Below are positions 1 to 12,830 of a stretch of 64,000 nt of DNA, piece after piece. The notes below the pieces were generated by a model. It was not told where the DNA came from. It saw only the letters and a program-made list of their open reading frames with translations, and ran no database searches. This DNA is from Leucocoprinus leucothites. Taxonomy: Eukaryota > Basidiomycota > Agaricomycetes > Agaricales > Agaricaceae. How positions within the stretch are numbered: the stretch's first letter is position 1; every line of letters begins with the position of its first letter. A program made the position numbers and the translations under genes. The stretch is taken from assembly GCA_013368445.1 (NCBI GenBank), contig JAACJO010000056.1:19389-83388 (forward strand). Reading direction: 5' to 3'.

Positions 1-268
1 GGGGATATGTTCATCATGATTCAGCTGCCGACGCATTCATCCTAGCTATTACATGTGATACGACGAATTGGCCATCGAAACATGAAGCCATGTTTGTCGT
101 TGCACCCGAGATCGCGAGGGATGAAGATAGTGGAAGGTTAAAAAATCTGTTTTACTCCTATGTTCCAGTAAAGGAAGGTTTTGAGATTAGTGGGAAGAAA
201 GGTTTCTATGATTGCAGGAAAGCGGAGAGGCTACTAGGATGGGCTCACCGGGATATTGTGCCAGAGTG
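1..268 (+). CDS. NAD-dependent epimerase/dehydratase-like protein, 3' end only (partial)
   Basis: The window opens inside this gene. The third forward frame stays open from base 3 to a TGA at 266-268 and encodes about 87 residues. It contains YVHHDSAADAFILAIT, which fits the 'Y-H-x-DD-A-x-A-x-x-LA' segment of extended short-chain dehydrogenases/epimerases. It ends with DCRKAERLLGWAHRD, the C-terminal 'KA-x-x-LLGW' helix common in that superfamily. The Rossmann fold and the YxxxK site would lie off the left edge, so the substrate cannot be judged. A decayed homologue lies on the opposite strand at about 61,975-62,281, with the matching stretch IYIHHESAAAALLLAITWDTTDW. Family assignment rests on motif resemblance only. 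Confidence 0.6.
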
Positions 269-1084
269 AGGTAATAAATGTGAGTACCCAACGGTAACCA
301 ATTGTCGATATCCGAGATAGCGAATGTACAATGAAGTAATATATTCTCAACTATTACGTGTTGCATCAGCCATCCTTCCCTTCTTGTGTTCCTTTGCGCC
401 TCCATCTACAAATGGCCCTAGTCATCATCCAAGCGCTCTTCTCCGACACCTGGCACAGTGAGACTACCATCACCTCCCGAAGTTGGCTTCGTGCTCGCCA
501 ACAATGTTATTACATGGGGACGGAGGTCCCAAACAAGACGAATATTGATATGGCATGTATACAAGTATCAAGGAAAAGCTATCGAGCCTAATTCTGGGTA
601 TTAACAGGGGTGTTTTAAAAATTCTTGTTGTCATTGTTCAATAGAAATTTACACGGAGATATTTTTGGATCTCGGTTCTATGCTCCTTCGATGTCTGACG
701 AATATACCTCCTATACTCAAGGTTCGGAATCAATGCGCCAGTCCTCTTGGAGTGCGCATAGAGCGATGGAACATGGAGACTGTCATGAGGTGAGAAGGTC
801 GCTAACAGGCTCACATTCGATAACTGAATAATACAATTTTGGTATTCTCGCATCATAGCACTCGATCAAATACAGTATCATTGACTATTCTCTGGCAATG
901 GCTACTCTTCTTCAATTGGCACCACCTTCGGGTGCAAGACATCAGTGCACAAAATATTGGGGTGATCGTTGAATCCAATCTCGCCATAGGCTACCATTCG
1001 ATTCCAACAGTCACAGAGTCCGCAAAGCAGAAACACCTTTGTAGTCGAAACGAATCAACAACAAAAGAAGACATGATACTTCTG
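269..1084. other. Intergenic region between convergent epimerase and HPP genes
   Basis: About 0.8 kb lies between the stop of the partial epimerase gene and the stop of the HPP gene, so the two genes converge. Open frames of 60-110 codons occur on both strands, but none shows a recognisable domain, plausible splice sites or a homologue elsewhere in the window. I see no RNA gene and no repeat here. Confidence 0.5.
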
Positions 1085-1916
1085 CTAAACAACAGCTGTA
1101 CTATTGGAGTTATTTCCACTGCGCTCTTGTTCAGTGGAGGGGCTATTCGATTTCGTATCATCGTCCCCAGCACTTGACTTGACAAGTTTGGATTGTGGTG
1201 GAGGCTGTGTAGGATTGAACCAAAATATTGGCCACCTACGCTGTATGTTATTATTAATCAAAGCGACCGCAAATGCAAGCGCAGATGAAAGCAAAACAAC
1301 TGGGAGATAGTACCACCCGATATCCCGTATATCTTGACTTGTAGCAGGGAGAAGTGCTGTGGCGCCTACAATTGTTATTTAGAGGCCACCAGTTTTGAAC
1401 CAGCTTAGAAATAGATCTCACCTGCTGGTGGATGCACAGTTTGAGTTATCTGCATAACCACTGTTGCCGTCGCGCATGAGAGCGAAGCGGCTAACCACGA
1501 CAATTGATCGAATCGCTCTTCCGTGGGAAGTAGTTGAAAAAGTTTTGTGATGATAACACCGACGAGAGCGCCTAGGAAATGTCCTCCAAAAAGGGCTCTA
1601 GGCTGAGCTAGCGGTGCCTCGATTACACCATAAATAAGCACGGCAGAGGCACCCTATACAAGGGTAAGTAAATCATATAGTCCTCATCCACGAAACAATA
1701 ACTCACATAACTCGCCACGATGGGTGGTACTCTCCGCCTGACAAAGTATTGCGCTTGTTCGAATACGGCCTGTATCACGGCGATACAACAGAAGGCACCA
1801 ATGAATGTCCAAGTCCAGATAATATAGTCAGGTTGTTTGGGTGGTGGGATACGGCGGTAGCCAAACCATCGGCTGAGCCACGCAGGGAGGGGAGCTAGCA
1901 CGTTACGGTTAAGCAT
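1085..1916 (-). CDS. HPP family integral membrane protein
   Basis: Three exons (1916-1707, 1653-1422, 1365-1085) join in frame to give 240 aa. Intron 1 starts GTGAGT and ends TATAG; intron 2 starts GTGAGA and ends TGTAG. Spliced motifs match fungal HPP proteins: an N-terminal FGYR, WTFIGAFCCIAVIQAVF (membrane segment 1), VPPIVASYGASAVLIYG, then APLAQPRALFGGHFLGA, AASLSCATATVVMQ and the signature HPPAGATALLPAT formed across intron 2. After these come WYYLPVVLLSSALAFAVAL and NNIQRRWPIFW. Four membrane helices are expected, as is usual for the family. Plant and bacterial members have been tied to nitrite transport, but the role of the fungal ones is unclear. The acidic/serine-rich tail after residue 205 is poorly conserved. 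It is transcribed away from the Chs7-like gene, and the right arm has no copy of it. Confidence 0.9.
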
Positions 1917-3430
1917 ACTGAATTTGAGCGGGTTCTGGGATTAAACTCATCTAGTGGTGTTGTGGGTTAAATATGATTTTGCAACCGCATTTCAGTTCCC
2001 AAGCTCCGAAGCGAGAACATTTGAGCGTGCGTTCCTAGGCACTCGGCTCGCCTCAACTCGGTGCCAGCTTCCTTCAGCCTCCAGCGACAGATTTCGTCTT
2101 TCTCATACTCCCATCATACATTAATCCTCTATGGTTGCCCAACTCAAGGGTACGCTAGACCTGATATCTATGGTTTGCAGAGCTTCATGTTCGACTTCAC
2201 ATTTAGCATTTGATTTCTTGCCTCTGATACTGGCTGAATCGAGGGCTCAAGGAAGCTATTAATATCCCTTATACAGAACTACGCGTTAGCGTCATGATGA
2301 AGTATGCTTCTATCCATACAAACCACCCACGCCTAAGTCAAGAGAAATGAATGCTTGTAAGTAATCATCTTGCATGGTGAGACCTCATTCTATGCAGAAG
2401 GTGGCGCTACTTATCCAAAGACCAGCGTGACGCAGACATGTCTGCGGCTATCTGTTTATTTTGGACATTTTTCTTCAATAGCTTTGATTCGCAATCACAC
2501 CAGAATTGAAAAAGGAGAATCCAGGATTACCCATTTATCAAACTACGACACCTTCAACCAGATTTCTCGTTCCCAAATCACCTCCATTGAGCTTCAACTG
2601 TACTACCGATATGAAAGTTCTCTCTGATGGCAGGACTGCGGTAAAGCCTCTCACATCTCATTAATCATTGGTGTCCCTCAACTGACCGATATTCTGACAG
2701 CGTATCACATGAATGTGCTGGGACTTGTGAGCCACTTCAACGGTATTCGTTGATTATTTATTTTCTCAGTTTTCGGCTCTCAATCCTTCCAAGATAAGTA
2801 TTCCTACTTTCGCAGCACAAATGTATAAGTGTCCGAGGGGCCAGTGCTTATTGGTTGATGGGACGGGAACGGATGTGGCCCCTTCCAGTTGGCGTTGGAG
2901 GCATTCAATATGACTGCATAGTATTATAGAAAAGCGTCTTCATCAATCACCGTAATAGCTTTCAAAGCCTTATCCAACGAACCCGAGGGGGGCGCCTAGG
3001 GTGGAGTACACAATAATGGGGTGCGATCGAGGTGAATCGGGCGAGGAAGTACGTGGAGATACTTGGGTAACTTGAAACAAGGATGATCAAAATGATATTT
3101 GCTAGATATTCGTAGTAGTCGAAGTATCCGATGAAGATCGGGGTGCGAATATTGTATTGGCCGTAAACAGGTTTAGTAGACTGCTGTGGAAGACAACAAG
3201 CTCGCGAGGTGGACATGATGATGGAAGTAAATTCTAAATTCAAGTCATTGATGTTTCATACATTGATGTATTCATGAGGTAATCCAAGTTACAAAGTGGT
3301 GAGTGGTCGTAATGATAATGGTCCAGCTGAATCGACGGTCCAAAGCCGGACACAGCAAGAGTCCGCAAGGTCAAACGCGAGCAAGTCTTCAAAATGCGCT
3401 TAACGACAACAGCGCCCGGTGGAGGAACAG
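1917..3430. other. Upstream region of the HPP gene and 3' flank of the Chs7-like gene
   Basis: This 1.5 kb stretch contains the HPP promoter at its left side. Open frames at 2370-2627 (+) and 2962-3243 (-) exist. The second is hydrophobic but has no homologue here and no domain I recognise, so I do not call it as a gene. No repeats or structured RNA are evident. Confidence 0.45.
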
Positions 3431-4921
3431 TTAAGTTAACGCCGAATCATCCCAGGAAGCTAAGAAAGAGAGCAGGCATGTGAGTGCGTACCCCATGACA
3501 ATTTATGGAGAAATACAGGAAGCAGAGCGTACCTTTCGTCATATCCGCCCATCCATAATACATAGCTACGATCGATACTGTCTCCAGGAAAGTGGCGATG
3601 AACGTTCCGTCCACCCGATGGTTCGAACTCTAAGGGAAAGGCGCAAGACATAAATAAGGCTGATGTAGGCGAAAGAAGGGTCACACTCGACATACCTCAC
3701 AAATGGATACTCCAACAGGTGATAATCTGAACACCTGTGCCACGCAGAAAGCAATAGCAGCCCCCAAGTATATCCAAAATGGCCGTCTTTCATGGAGAAC
3801 ATGTAGGACAACCCATACAATGATGACAAATGACAGTATGGCAGCTCTACATTTGAGGCTTCTTGTCAGAGGCGGATGAAAGCCATGAGCAAACGACGTA
3901 CACCCCAGGCCATATACTAGTCAGGACGAACAGAGGGACATTGCGTAGAGCGTCCGGCGGATTTGAGAGACTGCCGAAAGCAGACGTGAACCCGAATGCC
4001 GTTGCGAGGGCAATGAACATCGTCACGAAGAAGAAAGCAAATTGTCCTATGTGCATTATCTGTGTACGCAAAGGGCCGCCGTATCCCCAACCATAAGTCG
4101 AAATGTTCTCAAGATCAGCTCCAGTTCCACGTACCAGGATACTAGCAGTCTGTCCATCTTCCAACACCTGGATCGTCGTGAACGCGTACCACAACAGGAC
4201 CCAGAATAGTGAAGCCACAATTCCGCAGTGGATAGCTGTAAGCGCCCCTATGGCCTGCGTTCCTTGTTCAAGTAGCGCTCCCCCAGTCAAGAGCTGTAGG
4301 AGGAGTGATATCAAGTAGGTCGCTAATAGTGCGCGGAACTCCACTCGGCCTAGACTCGTAAAATAGCGCCCACATAGCGTCAATTCAACATAAAAAGTAG
4401 ACAGAGCCACAAGTCCGGAAGGGAAGGAGAGATGGGGACGACGGAATAAAGGTCAGCGCTTTATCCAAACAAAGCTTAGATTGGAACGCACCCACTGCCG
4501 CTATCCGCTTCTGACAGCCCCACAGCAAGAACGCAGTAACAACGAATCCAACGCCGCACAGCACGTTATTGGCTATATTCGACAACGACGAGCCCTCCAC
4601 AGTGTGAAGCTTGAAGATACCGCATTCGGGATTGACTCCTATGGGCGCAAAGGGTAGTTGACTCGACGATCCAAGGACCCCTGGGGCTTCTCGTTGTACC
4701 TAGAAGTCAAGGTCAGGATATGAGATGAAAACGTATTTCGGAGACGGGAGAGGGGGCTGGCGTAATTTGCTCTGAAGGTAGCATGTAGATGGCCGAGGTG
4801 ATGGTGCGTGGAAGATGCATGTTGGTAGGCGAGGGGTACTCACTTGGATGTAAAAGAGATTACACAAAGCATAACTCGAGGCCTGATTGCACAAGCCTTT
4901 GAATTCACCAAATTGAACCAT
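3431..4921 (-). CDS. Chitin synthase export chaperone (Chs7-like), left-arm copy
   Basis: Seven exons (4921-4844, 4699-4492, 4349-4135, 4059-3902, 3846-3696, 3629-3533, 3459-3431) splice in frame to 311 aa with GT-AG introns throughout. Chs7-family landmarks: an N-terminal QFGEFKGLC with SYALCNLFYIQ, the luminal IGVNPECGIF, then about seven membrane segments including NVLCGVGFVVTAFLLWGCQKR, TYLISLLLQLLTGGALLEQG and ALTAIHCGIVASLFWVLLWY. These are followed by VLEDGQTASI, LSNPPDALRNVPLFVLTSIWP and VLHVLHERRPFW. The tail ASWDDSALT carries the typical W-D-D. In yeast Chs7 is an endoplasmic-reticulum protein needed for export of chitin synthase 3, so the same role is likely here. A paralogue with the same seven-exon layout lies at 58,686-60,030 on the opposite strand, and broken 5' pieces of such a gene lie inside the array. 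Confidence 0.93.
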
Positions 4922-6840
4922 TATCCTCTGCCGTCGCTGAAATTCTCCAGGGGTATGAAGGTCCTCGAGAGGGAGGGAGATGGCGAGCGGAGAGACTCGG
5001 AGGCAGTGTAGAGAGGAGGAAGGAAAGAACGAACCAAAAATTAGCGCTGTTCAGTGAAGCAGCTTAACCTATTCTATTTCGAGCCCCACGATCTTTCTTT
5101 TGATGACGGGAGAAAAAGAACAACTGGCTTGGTTTCCCCTTGTGGAAGGGAACTGGCGCCACAGTCCAAACACGTGTTGTGACCCTGACTTATTGTGAGC
5201 TCAAATCGTCCGGTGACAATGCATGTCAATCGAGGCTCGGGGTATGGTTACAATGTGTGTAGCGTGCATGCTGCGTGGCGCTTTTCATGGCTAACGATGT
5301 GTACCGGTGGATGTGTAGAGCGCTGGATGGTCAACCCGGACTCAGTACCAACTTAATGCGGGCGGAGAGGGCGTGTGTAGATTTACCAATTCATTTGTAT
5401 ACTACGTAACTGAATTCAAAAAAGGGGAAAGGGATTCAAGGGGGCCGAAAGGATCAGTACGACGGAGCAGCTGGAAAGAGCAATCACAACCAGGCACTTC
5501 GTGAATTAGGCGTACAATGAGTGGGTGACCTATTGGAAGCGACACGGCAGCGTCCGAGTATCGCAGAACTTTGATCTATTTCGAGTGATATCACGAAGAG
5601 CCATCAAACACGTGTAAATCACCCCAAAGCATGAGGTAGCCGCACTGAAGGAAGGTCGTATTCTCGTGTAGGATATAGAGGGACAATGATGGTCCGCGAG
5701 AAACGAGGCTGTAGGTAAAAGCGGCTTGAGAGTCGTACTCAGAGCAAGGCTCAGCGTCCAATCTTCTTTACTTATGAGTGCCGAACGACCTCCTGACCAT
5801 GCCGATTTTTGTGTTACAGTCAAGTTTCTCTTAGGGATCTCCTAATGCGTACGATTTCGCTGGCACTGACCCTGTGCACGAGGAGGAGGTTGACAGTATA
5901 TATACATTCTAGGATCCCAGTGCGTATTGGATGTTCGAGGACAGACTCCGAAAGTACAGATTTCAAAATTTCAACCTCCGTCCGTTTGGGACTTCAACTC
6001 AAGCATGCCTTTCAGTTAGGTTCGCCCAGACAAAAGCTGGAGTGCGAGTTTATCCCTGTCAATGACGACGTTCGCAGTTCTGTATGTGGTTCAACGTTCC
6101 ATTAAGTCATATTTTCTCCTCCACGCTCGCGCTTTTTTCTGTTGGAGGTGTGCTGAACACACACACTGAGTTGCCAGATAAATCCTTTGGCAAGTCGCCT
6201 AGCATTCGCTTCACGACTACAGTGCGCCCTTGATGCTCCTTCATCACTTCCACTGCAATTGCACTATCTCACAGGTGGTATCGCACTTTGAGATCCAAAG
6301 CCAAATCCTATATCCACAATAAAGGGTGAGTAGTAGATTTGTTGAGCATTGTTGAGAACTTCTTATCTGACTTGCTTATCAATCAGAATGTATTCTATTA
6401 CTTCTCACAAACGAGTCCGTCTTGTGTTATACAGAGAATCTTATACGGAGAATTGACAGGTTCATGCGGCCAATTTCACGGGTGCGATTCCTCGTTTTCC
6501 TTCCTGAAGCCATGTATCGAGTGAAGGGCGTCTATCATAGGTTTACAGATGCTACAATCCTCATACCCCCGACCTTATATAGGCATTACCGTCATCAGGA
6601 TCGACTTCCCAAGCTATCAGAGGTGCATTCGACAGGTAATATCATCATCATCCCGGTCACATGTCTACAAGCATGGGAGACATCGTGGCGCTAGTGGGCA
6701 CTCTAATTATACAATATCCGGCAGACTCAGCAAATAATTGATTTTCCTGAGCGCTACCAAACAGCCATTGTATAAAAGAAAGAAGGCTGAGCAAAATCTC
6801 AGGAATCTATTCTATCACTAGACACTCGACTTCCACAGTA
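4922..6840. other. Spacer between Chs7-like and NACHT-1 genes
   Basis: The left 0.5 kb is the Chs7-like promoter. The right end, about 6,640-6,840, is the 3' flank of NACHT-1. On the minus strand it matches the 3' flanks of the array NACHT copies, including the stretch around TAGCGCCACGATGTCTCC, also found near 26,850 and 36,100. Frames at 5530-5823, 5809-6105 and 6339-6737 have no recognisable domain and no counterpart in the other arm. I see no gene. Confidence 0.5.
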
Positions 6841-8899
6841 TTAAGAACAATTTTGAAACCAAACAAGTGGCAGGAGGCGTTTAAGGGGGTTTTTGCTAGT
6901 TTTCAATGGGTTGATAGGACTGAATACATACCATTCATACTTTTCATCCTTGACTAGTAACACCTTATGGATTCCAGCCCCCAAAGTGTACACTCCGGGG
7001 GAAGCGCGTTGAAGCACCAAGGCCTTTACTTTACTGAGTAGGGTCTCTCTAGCCGGAGCCCTCGTGATTACACTGGACCGCCATTTTTCTGGGACCTGCA
7101 AGTAGAGATGAGCAATGAAAGTGATATCGAAATGTACTCGATTACCTCTTTGATGAAAGTTTCAATGTCGTCCATTCTTATGGGAGCCATTGTAAAGCCC
7201 GTAACTGCGTGGCCCCACTTTGCAAGCAGCAACCTGTCCAGAGAGCCAGGATCGGTGCGGAGTTGATACAAGGGGAGCATCACACGAGGAAGTCTTATGA
7301 GTTCATCCATTGCTATGATGTAAGTCATCATCTTTTTCTTGTCGCTGCCGAAGCAGCTTACCGAACAGGGTTCTATGGCAGGCGATCAACTAGGGCTTCA
7401 GCCTTCACTTCTGTTAATGTACACACCGGTGGTTAGACCTGGGGAGCATAGGGGCAGTGGAGCGCAAGCCAGGTCAAGACAGGCAGAGTAGAGTCGACTG
7501 TAGAGATAGTGGGTTCGTATACAGTACTCTGGTGTTGACCTCTCGGGGGCGTCCAAAAAATCGGTGAAGGATGCATGGTAAAACCGAAGATAGCGATTAG
7601 CATATTTACTGTGAGACTCGACTTCAAGGACGGAGTGCAGATTATGAAGAAGGGGATAAAATGTCACTTCCGCGAAGTTGAGTAAAATACACGTATAGGA
7701 GACCGCCATCCTGTGAAATGTAATCATTTGGCTGCAGGTGAGGATGAGCAACGTATTCTGGAGGATATCCTTCGGTATTTGCTGCATGATGAGAAGGTAG
7801 AGCTGGTCAAGCTTAGAAAGCGGTTGACTGGCGTTGTTCTCTAAATCGAGCAGAGATTTGAGACGCTCTGCAGGACCCGGTAGTCCAGGACCAAGGGTGA
7901 TGAATCGCATGGCACTAGCTCCGTAGACGAACAATCCAGCAGATTGCTCAACAAGTTGAAGGATATCCTCCTCCAACGGCCAGGGTAGATCCTCAGGGAT
8001 GCTATTCTTCACCCTGATCGTCCGAAATCCATCACGAAGGTATGCTTCGATGTCCTTGTCCGCGTCGCGAGAAACTGGTAATGTCAGGTACCAGCACAGT
8101 TCTTTCGCCTCGCCAGAAGAGAAACTGGTCACGATATTGGGCTCAGGGCGGGTGAAAAACGCCCACAAGAAGGGAGATGTTCCTTCCGCGACGGATGTAA
8201 TGATCACTTGAACGATGGCATCCTGCGCTTCCAGACCGTCACATTCGTCCAGGCCATCAATTACGACGACGGCCTTGTCACTGGCATCGCGATCTTCGGG
8301 ACTCAACTCACGGAGTGGTTCCACGAGGAGCTCCCGAAACTGGGTATTGATTGACTTTTGCAGGACAAAGGGATCCCGGACAATGGTGGCGCAGACAGAT
8401 TCGCGATATGAGGGATATTTGGTGGCGAGTTGATAAGCGATAGTTGGAATGAACTTGTTGGGATTGTTCCAGTGATTTGCTCGGGAGAAGAAGAATGAAG
8501 CACTGTGCTTGCCCTCCAATCCCTCTACCCATGTTTGAGCGATTGCCGACTTTCCAACGCCGGCGGGACCTTTCATCCACAAGACACGAGTTCGACTACC
8601 CTTCCACTCACCCTTTCCCCAGCTGGTGATGGCTCGCAGATGCTCTTCGCGGGTACCAGGAAAGCAGCGAGGAGGGTCGCGAGCGGAAGAATCGTGCATG
8701 GCTTGAGGTAGGGAGGCGGCCTGTAGTTTGTCGAAACCAGGATCGGCTAGTTTATCGCAGATACGTTGTCTTTCAGACGTTTACCAGGGTGCTGGCAGGC
8801 ATGACACTCACAAAAGGAATGGTGATGAACGTGCAGGGTGTTTTCATTGAAGGTACCTCCTTTGACTTTGACCCCTTTACTTCCAGTGAAGAATGGCAT
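6841..8899 (-). CDS. NACHT NTPase, left-arm copy (NACHT-1), opposite strand to the array
   Basis: Four exons (8899-8812, 8746-7427, 7372-7146, 7095-6841) join in frame to 629 aa. Exon 1 encodes a short basic N-terminus with KGGTF and a histidine patch VHHH. Exon 2 holds the NTPase: a DPPRCFPGTRE lead-in, Walker A GPAGVGKSAIAQT, Walker B VVVIDGLDECDG and a sensor arginine in FFTRPEPNI. Beyond it is a winged-helix-like part with LVEQSAGLFVYGASAMRFI and LDQLYLLIMQQIPKD. Exons 3-4 encode a conserved tail with DPGSLDRLLL and YTLGAG. There are no WD40, ankyrin or TPR repeats, so the protein is short for a fungal NLR-like protein. The family is thought to act in non-self recognition and programmed cell death; this copy's role is inferred. 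About 200 bp upstream is also homologous to the array promoters. Confidence 0.9.
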
Positions 8900-9837
8900 A
8901 ATAATCAAGCTTTATGACCAGAGTAAGGCGGATGGTGCTGTAGGAGGTGAGAGTGCGATGGGAGTCAGGTTCAAGTGTCAATTCACAGCTTAACAACTTA
9001 ACACAGCAGTTGACATACGAGCGCTAAACCGCTGACTTCGTCCCCACGAGGAAGCGACGACTAACACAGCCGACTCACAAAAATAGCAGGATAAATTGTC
9101 ATAAACAAAATCCATGAAAATATTAGAAATTCACACCACCGTCCTCGCCTCCTTCCCTACTGTCACGACTCTAGCATTTCTGACTCTAAACGATAATCTT
9201 AATTACCACCGTGTCCGGATCCTCCACCGCACCTCCCATCTAGCGCCAGGATGTCCATTCCTTGTACGGGCCCGAGATTCTACCTAGCACTGTGCCCCCG
9301 CCTTCCTCAAATTGACGATTGATTCTCTTATTATTTTTGCAGTTACCGTCTTCACTATACGTGTAGTCACCGTGATCTCCCGAACAGACATTAGGGTATA
9401 TCTCGACTTGTTTGATGTAGAAGGGGTTTGAACGAAGTCGTATTTGGAAGGCCTAGATATGTCGGGAGAGTCTATTTGAACGCTGGGCGTTTTAGCCTTT
9501 ATAACAGCCTTAGTGAATATTTGGAAAAAGGAAGCCAAAGACATGGAACAATGGCCAGGCCATGAGGGACTTGCGCAGCAAAGGAAGGGGGGCATGATCG
9601 ACTGATGAGTATGAGGAAGAAAGGTTGGATTGAATTGGAGTAAATATCCTCGGAGAGGTGTAGGCAATATGCAATAACAGGAGGGATATAAGACAGCTAG
9701 ATTATAAGGTATCGTCCGAGGGGAAGTAGAGAATGGCACTGCAACCCGAGAATTCGAGAAATCGATGAGCGTTCAACGGGAAGATGTCAAAACGGTGACG
9801 CACGCCAAAGTAAGATGCTAGGTGTACCGGAAATGAA
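8900..9837. other. NACHT-1 upstream region and 3' flank of the small membrane protein gene
   Basis: From 8,900 to about 9,110 the minus strand matches the roughly 250 bp that separate each array NACHT gene from the preceding BRCT gene (shared stretches such as GTCAGCGGTTTAGCGCT). The homology then fades, and no convincing BRCT sequence follows. A 151-codon frame at 9284-9739 (-) has no recognisable domain; its composition does not argue strongly for or against coding. Confidence 0.5.
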
Positions 9838-10393
9838 TCACTGCTTTGCAACAGCAGGAGATGACTTCTTCCGTTTCGACTTTCCACCACTCGCTCGGCC
9901 AGCCTGGGTCGATCGTCTTCTCTTCTTCACCGCAGTAGATGTGGATATGGCTGTTGTCGTTGGAGTAGGATATGCGCCACGTATTCGTGTGCGGCCATCT
10001 TTAAGAGTTTCAGTGATAACAGGGCTGGCGGCTGGTCGGAATTTGTGCTCCTTGGAATACCTAGACGAAGCAAGTGCAATGATTTGTTTTAGTATTCCAG
10101 GAAACCCATCCGAAGAGGTGGGAAGCTTACCGAGATGCGTATATCACCTCAGGCTTGTTGGTCTTCAGAAGTGTAGTGCGCATGGTGAAACCAAAGTAGA
10201 AGAGGAGACAGACTAGGATGATAAGACCCAGGCGCTTCCATGGTGAAGGTGGAGCCGGATTAAAGCGAGTGTCTTCCTGATGTTCTTCCTCGTTGTCGCT
10301 GGCCTCTATATGCGATTTCTGAGGAGTCATTTGAGCGTCGGGCTCACTGTGCTCGCCGAGGAGTGACTGAGCGTCGTCCTGCTTTTGGTCCAT
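9838..10393 (-). CDS. Small single-pass membrane protein with basic C-terminal tail
   Basis: Two exons (10393-10131, 10060-9838) with a GTAAGC...CTAG intron give 161 aa. The N-terminal 60 residues are acidic and polar (DQKQDDAQSLLGEHSEPD). Next comes one clear membrane helix, RLGLIILVCLLFYFGFTMR, and then a segment spanning the splice site, PEVIYASRYSKEHKFRPAASP, with VITETLKDGRTRIRGAYPTP. The tail is a strongly basic KKRRRST...GGKSKRKKSS. No signal peptide is seen, so it is probably a type II or tail-oriented endomembrane protein. The conserved-looking middle (VITETLKDGRTRIRG) suggests a real family, but I do not recognise it. It is a lone gene with its own promoter to the right. Confidence 0.75.
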
Positions 10394-12830
10394 TGTCGTG
10401 GTGGTGGGCGTTGGTAACCAGACTGGACGAAGTGATGAGGTCGATTATTTGCGGCTGTTGATCAGCGCCGTGTGGAACTGTGGGAACCTCACTAACAGTG
10501 ATTCAGTCTTCAGGCCATCGTCGTATCCAAGTCCAGTACACCGGCAAATTGTGGACAGAGGTACCCCCGTTACATTTACCCAAGATCTCGCCATATTCTC
10601 CAGCTAGTCCAGCGAGGTTTTACAGACAAAATCTACGGCCATTTCTTTCGTTACTCGCAGCCAACCTCCTACTCACATCAATGTCACGCCACCCTCTCCT
10701 GTTAGCCTGGCGTATTTCCAAATAATCAATCCTTAGATTCAAGGCCATGAAAAGTTATTATTGATCTGGCATCCTGGCGTGCCCTCGTCCCGAGAAAGCT
10801 CGGTTAAAGAATCTTAGTCTCTTCACTTCTGGTGGCGGTCAGTCGGCACCTGCTTTCTCCGATTTCCCCAAGTCACGGCATTATAATCTATATTTTGGCA
10901 GAATGAATGAAACTCTCTATTACGTTTCTGTCTTGCATAATCCCTTTGTCGGTTTCCGTGAGGGTTTTGCTGATCTCATTCTACCCACCATATTGAGTGT
11001 TCTTCGGGCATGTTCATCACCAAAAGCTGATCCCCTGTCGGTTTTGGCTTGTTCTGATACTCTTTATGGAGTCAATGATACGGCGTACATACAAATATAT
11101 CAATTTGTAGGCAAGGAGCTTCTTGGGAGGATCAAGCTTACCCGTCATTAATGGACCAAAGAAGAGCATGGCCAGTCCTTTGTCTGCTAGATAGAGGGAT
11201 ATGCTTGTACTTCATCGTGAACTCCAAATTCAACAAACTGATCACCAAGTCGCGCACCGCTTTTGAACCATGATACTGCCATCAGTACTTGGTGCTTTAT
11301 TCGTCTATGCAATGAACAACACTCGATCTCGCGGATGGCTCAGTTCAGTACTCTAGGGCTGCGAGTCGTTACTAGAGCGGGAGTCTCGTTGTAATCCCTA
11401 AAGCGGTGTATTGTCATGCGCGCCTCGTCAAATGGGCATCGCAGGTTCCCAAGGTTTCTTCATCAGTACACCCCGAGCAAGTCGACGCTCGGCTGGTATC
11501 TCTTCTCCCTTGACAAGAAGCCTTGTTCGTCTTGTTTAGCTTGACAACGGTGCTTGATTGATGAATATATTTAACTTGGCTCGGTATGCTCCTACTTGAA
11601 AGGGATGAGCAATCTTGCCATCGAGTTTTCTACTTTCGCCTTCTCTTTAGAATATGATATAAAGGCTTCATGCACAACCGCTCTCCTCCGACTCTATCTT
11701 GTCCTCGTGTATCTCACGTGCATCACTTGAGGAAAATTAAAATTAATAAATAATCAGCTCCGTTCATTTTCGGCGAAGCCGCGTGGGAATGATCATCGGC
11801 TTTGTCGCCGGTGAACGTTAACCTCCGGGCTTACAACGGTTTAACCCCGTAAAATAGGAAAATGTTGTATATTAATCTTGGATTCATCCCTTAACGACGT
11901 TTTTGCCACCTATGATCTACTGTATCATACAACATACTACAACATCAACCCTCCAGGTATCCATTTCGACGTTTGCTTGTCACTAGCAATCAGACATCTT
12001 TTCTACAACATTCTGGTCCGGCGTTTGGTGAGGATGAGATCACAACTTCTCAATCCCACGACCCTGAGTTCTGAGTCCTGAGACCTGAGGTATCACATCA
12101 CTCTTATTCCCAATTAGGCCTTGCCTTTGAGGTTAACTCATCACTCAGGTCGAAAACACCTGAACGCATGTCCTCAAGGCTCTCATCAGAAGGTCTTGGC
12201 GAAACTTCGGGATGACTTCTCGGACCAGATCCACATGGCGACTGTCTTATCGTTCTTGTTTAGGAAAAATACAAGACAGATATCCATTGAACCCTAAGAT
12301 ACACAGAGCAATGAGTATTATACACCAAGGAATATGCAAAGCAGGGAGAAAATATGAGCATTCTATCTATCCAGGCGCCACGATGCTGATTTGAGGGGTG
12401 ATGAAGGCGAAGGTTAATAACAATACATAAAAAGTATTCTTGGTGTACCACAGCTAGTTAAGTAAACAATACGAGTCAGAGTCGAGACACGATGCAGGCT
12501 AGATGAATACGGATACACTTAAATACGCCGCCTGGCGCAAGTCGAGAGTAATAAGAAGGCGTCGCGAGAAAGTCTGTAGGAAAGCACGATAGCAAAAGCA
12601 AGAGAGATCCGAGGAAAAGAAAAATAAACTTTAAAGGAGTGGAATTGGCCAAGTGCGAGTTGGCCGTTTAACGAGCGTGAGCGTTAATGAATGCGTTAAG
12701 ACGCAGGATTCCCAGAGCTGGATTATATCCAGCGAGGTAGTCCATAGATAAGTATCCTCAACTACTCAAATCGTCAGAAATTGTTGGGTGTACGAAAGCT
12801 TATGATGCACACACCTTCAAGTTGGGGTAT
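10394..12830. other. Long gene-poor interval
   Basis: This 2.4 kb stretch holds only short frames, the longest being 10903-11151 (+) at 82 codons. None has a domain, a convincing intron chain or a homologue in the window. Pyrimidine-rich patches near 11,620-11,720 and AT-rich sequence near 11,740-11,770 look like promoter or untranslated sequence, but I cannot tie them to a gene. No tRNA-like fold or repeat was seen. Confidence 0.45.

Noticed and set aside
8900..9837. A BRCT remnant upstream of NACHT-1
   Set aside because: Only the promoter-like 200 bp is homologous; short matches to the BRCT stop region beyond it are too weak to claim.
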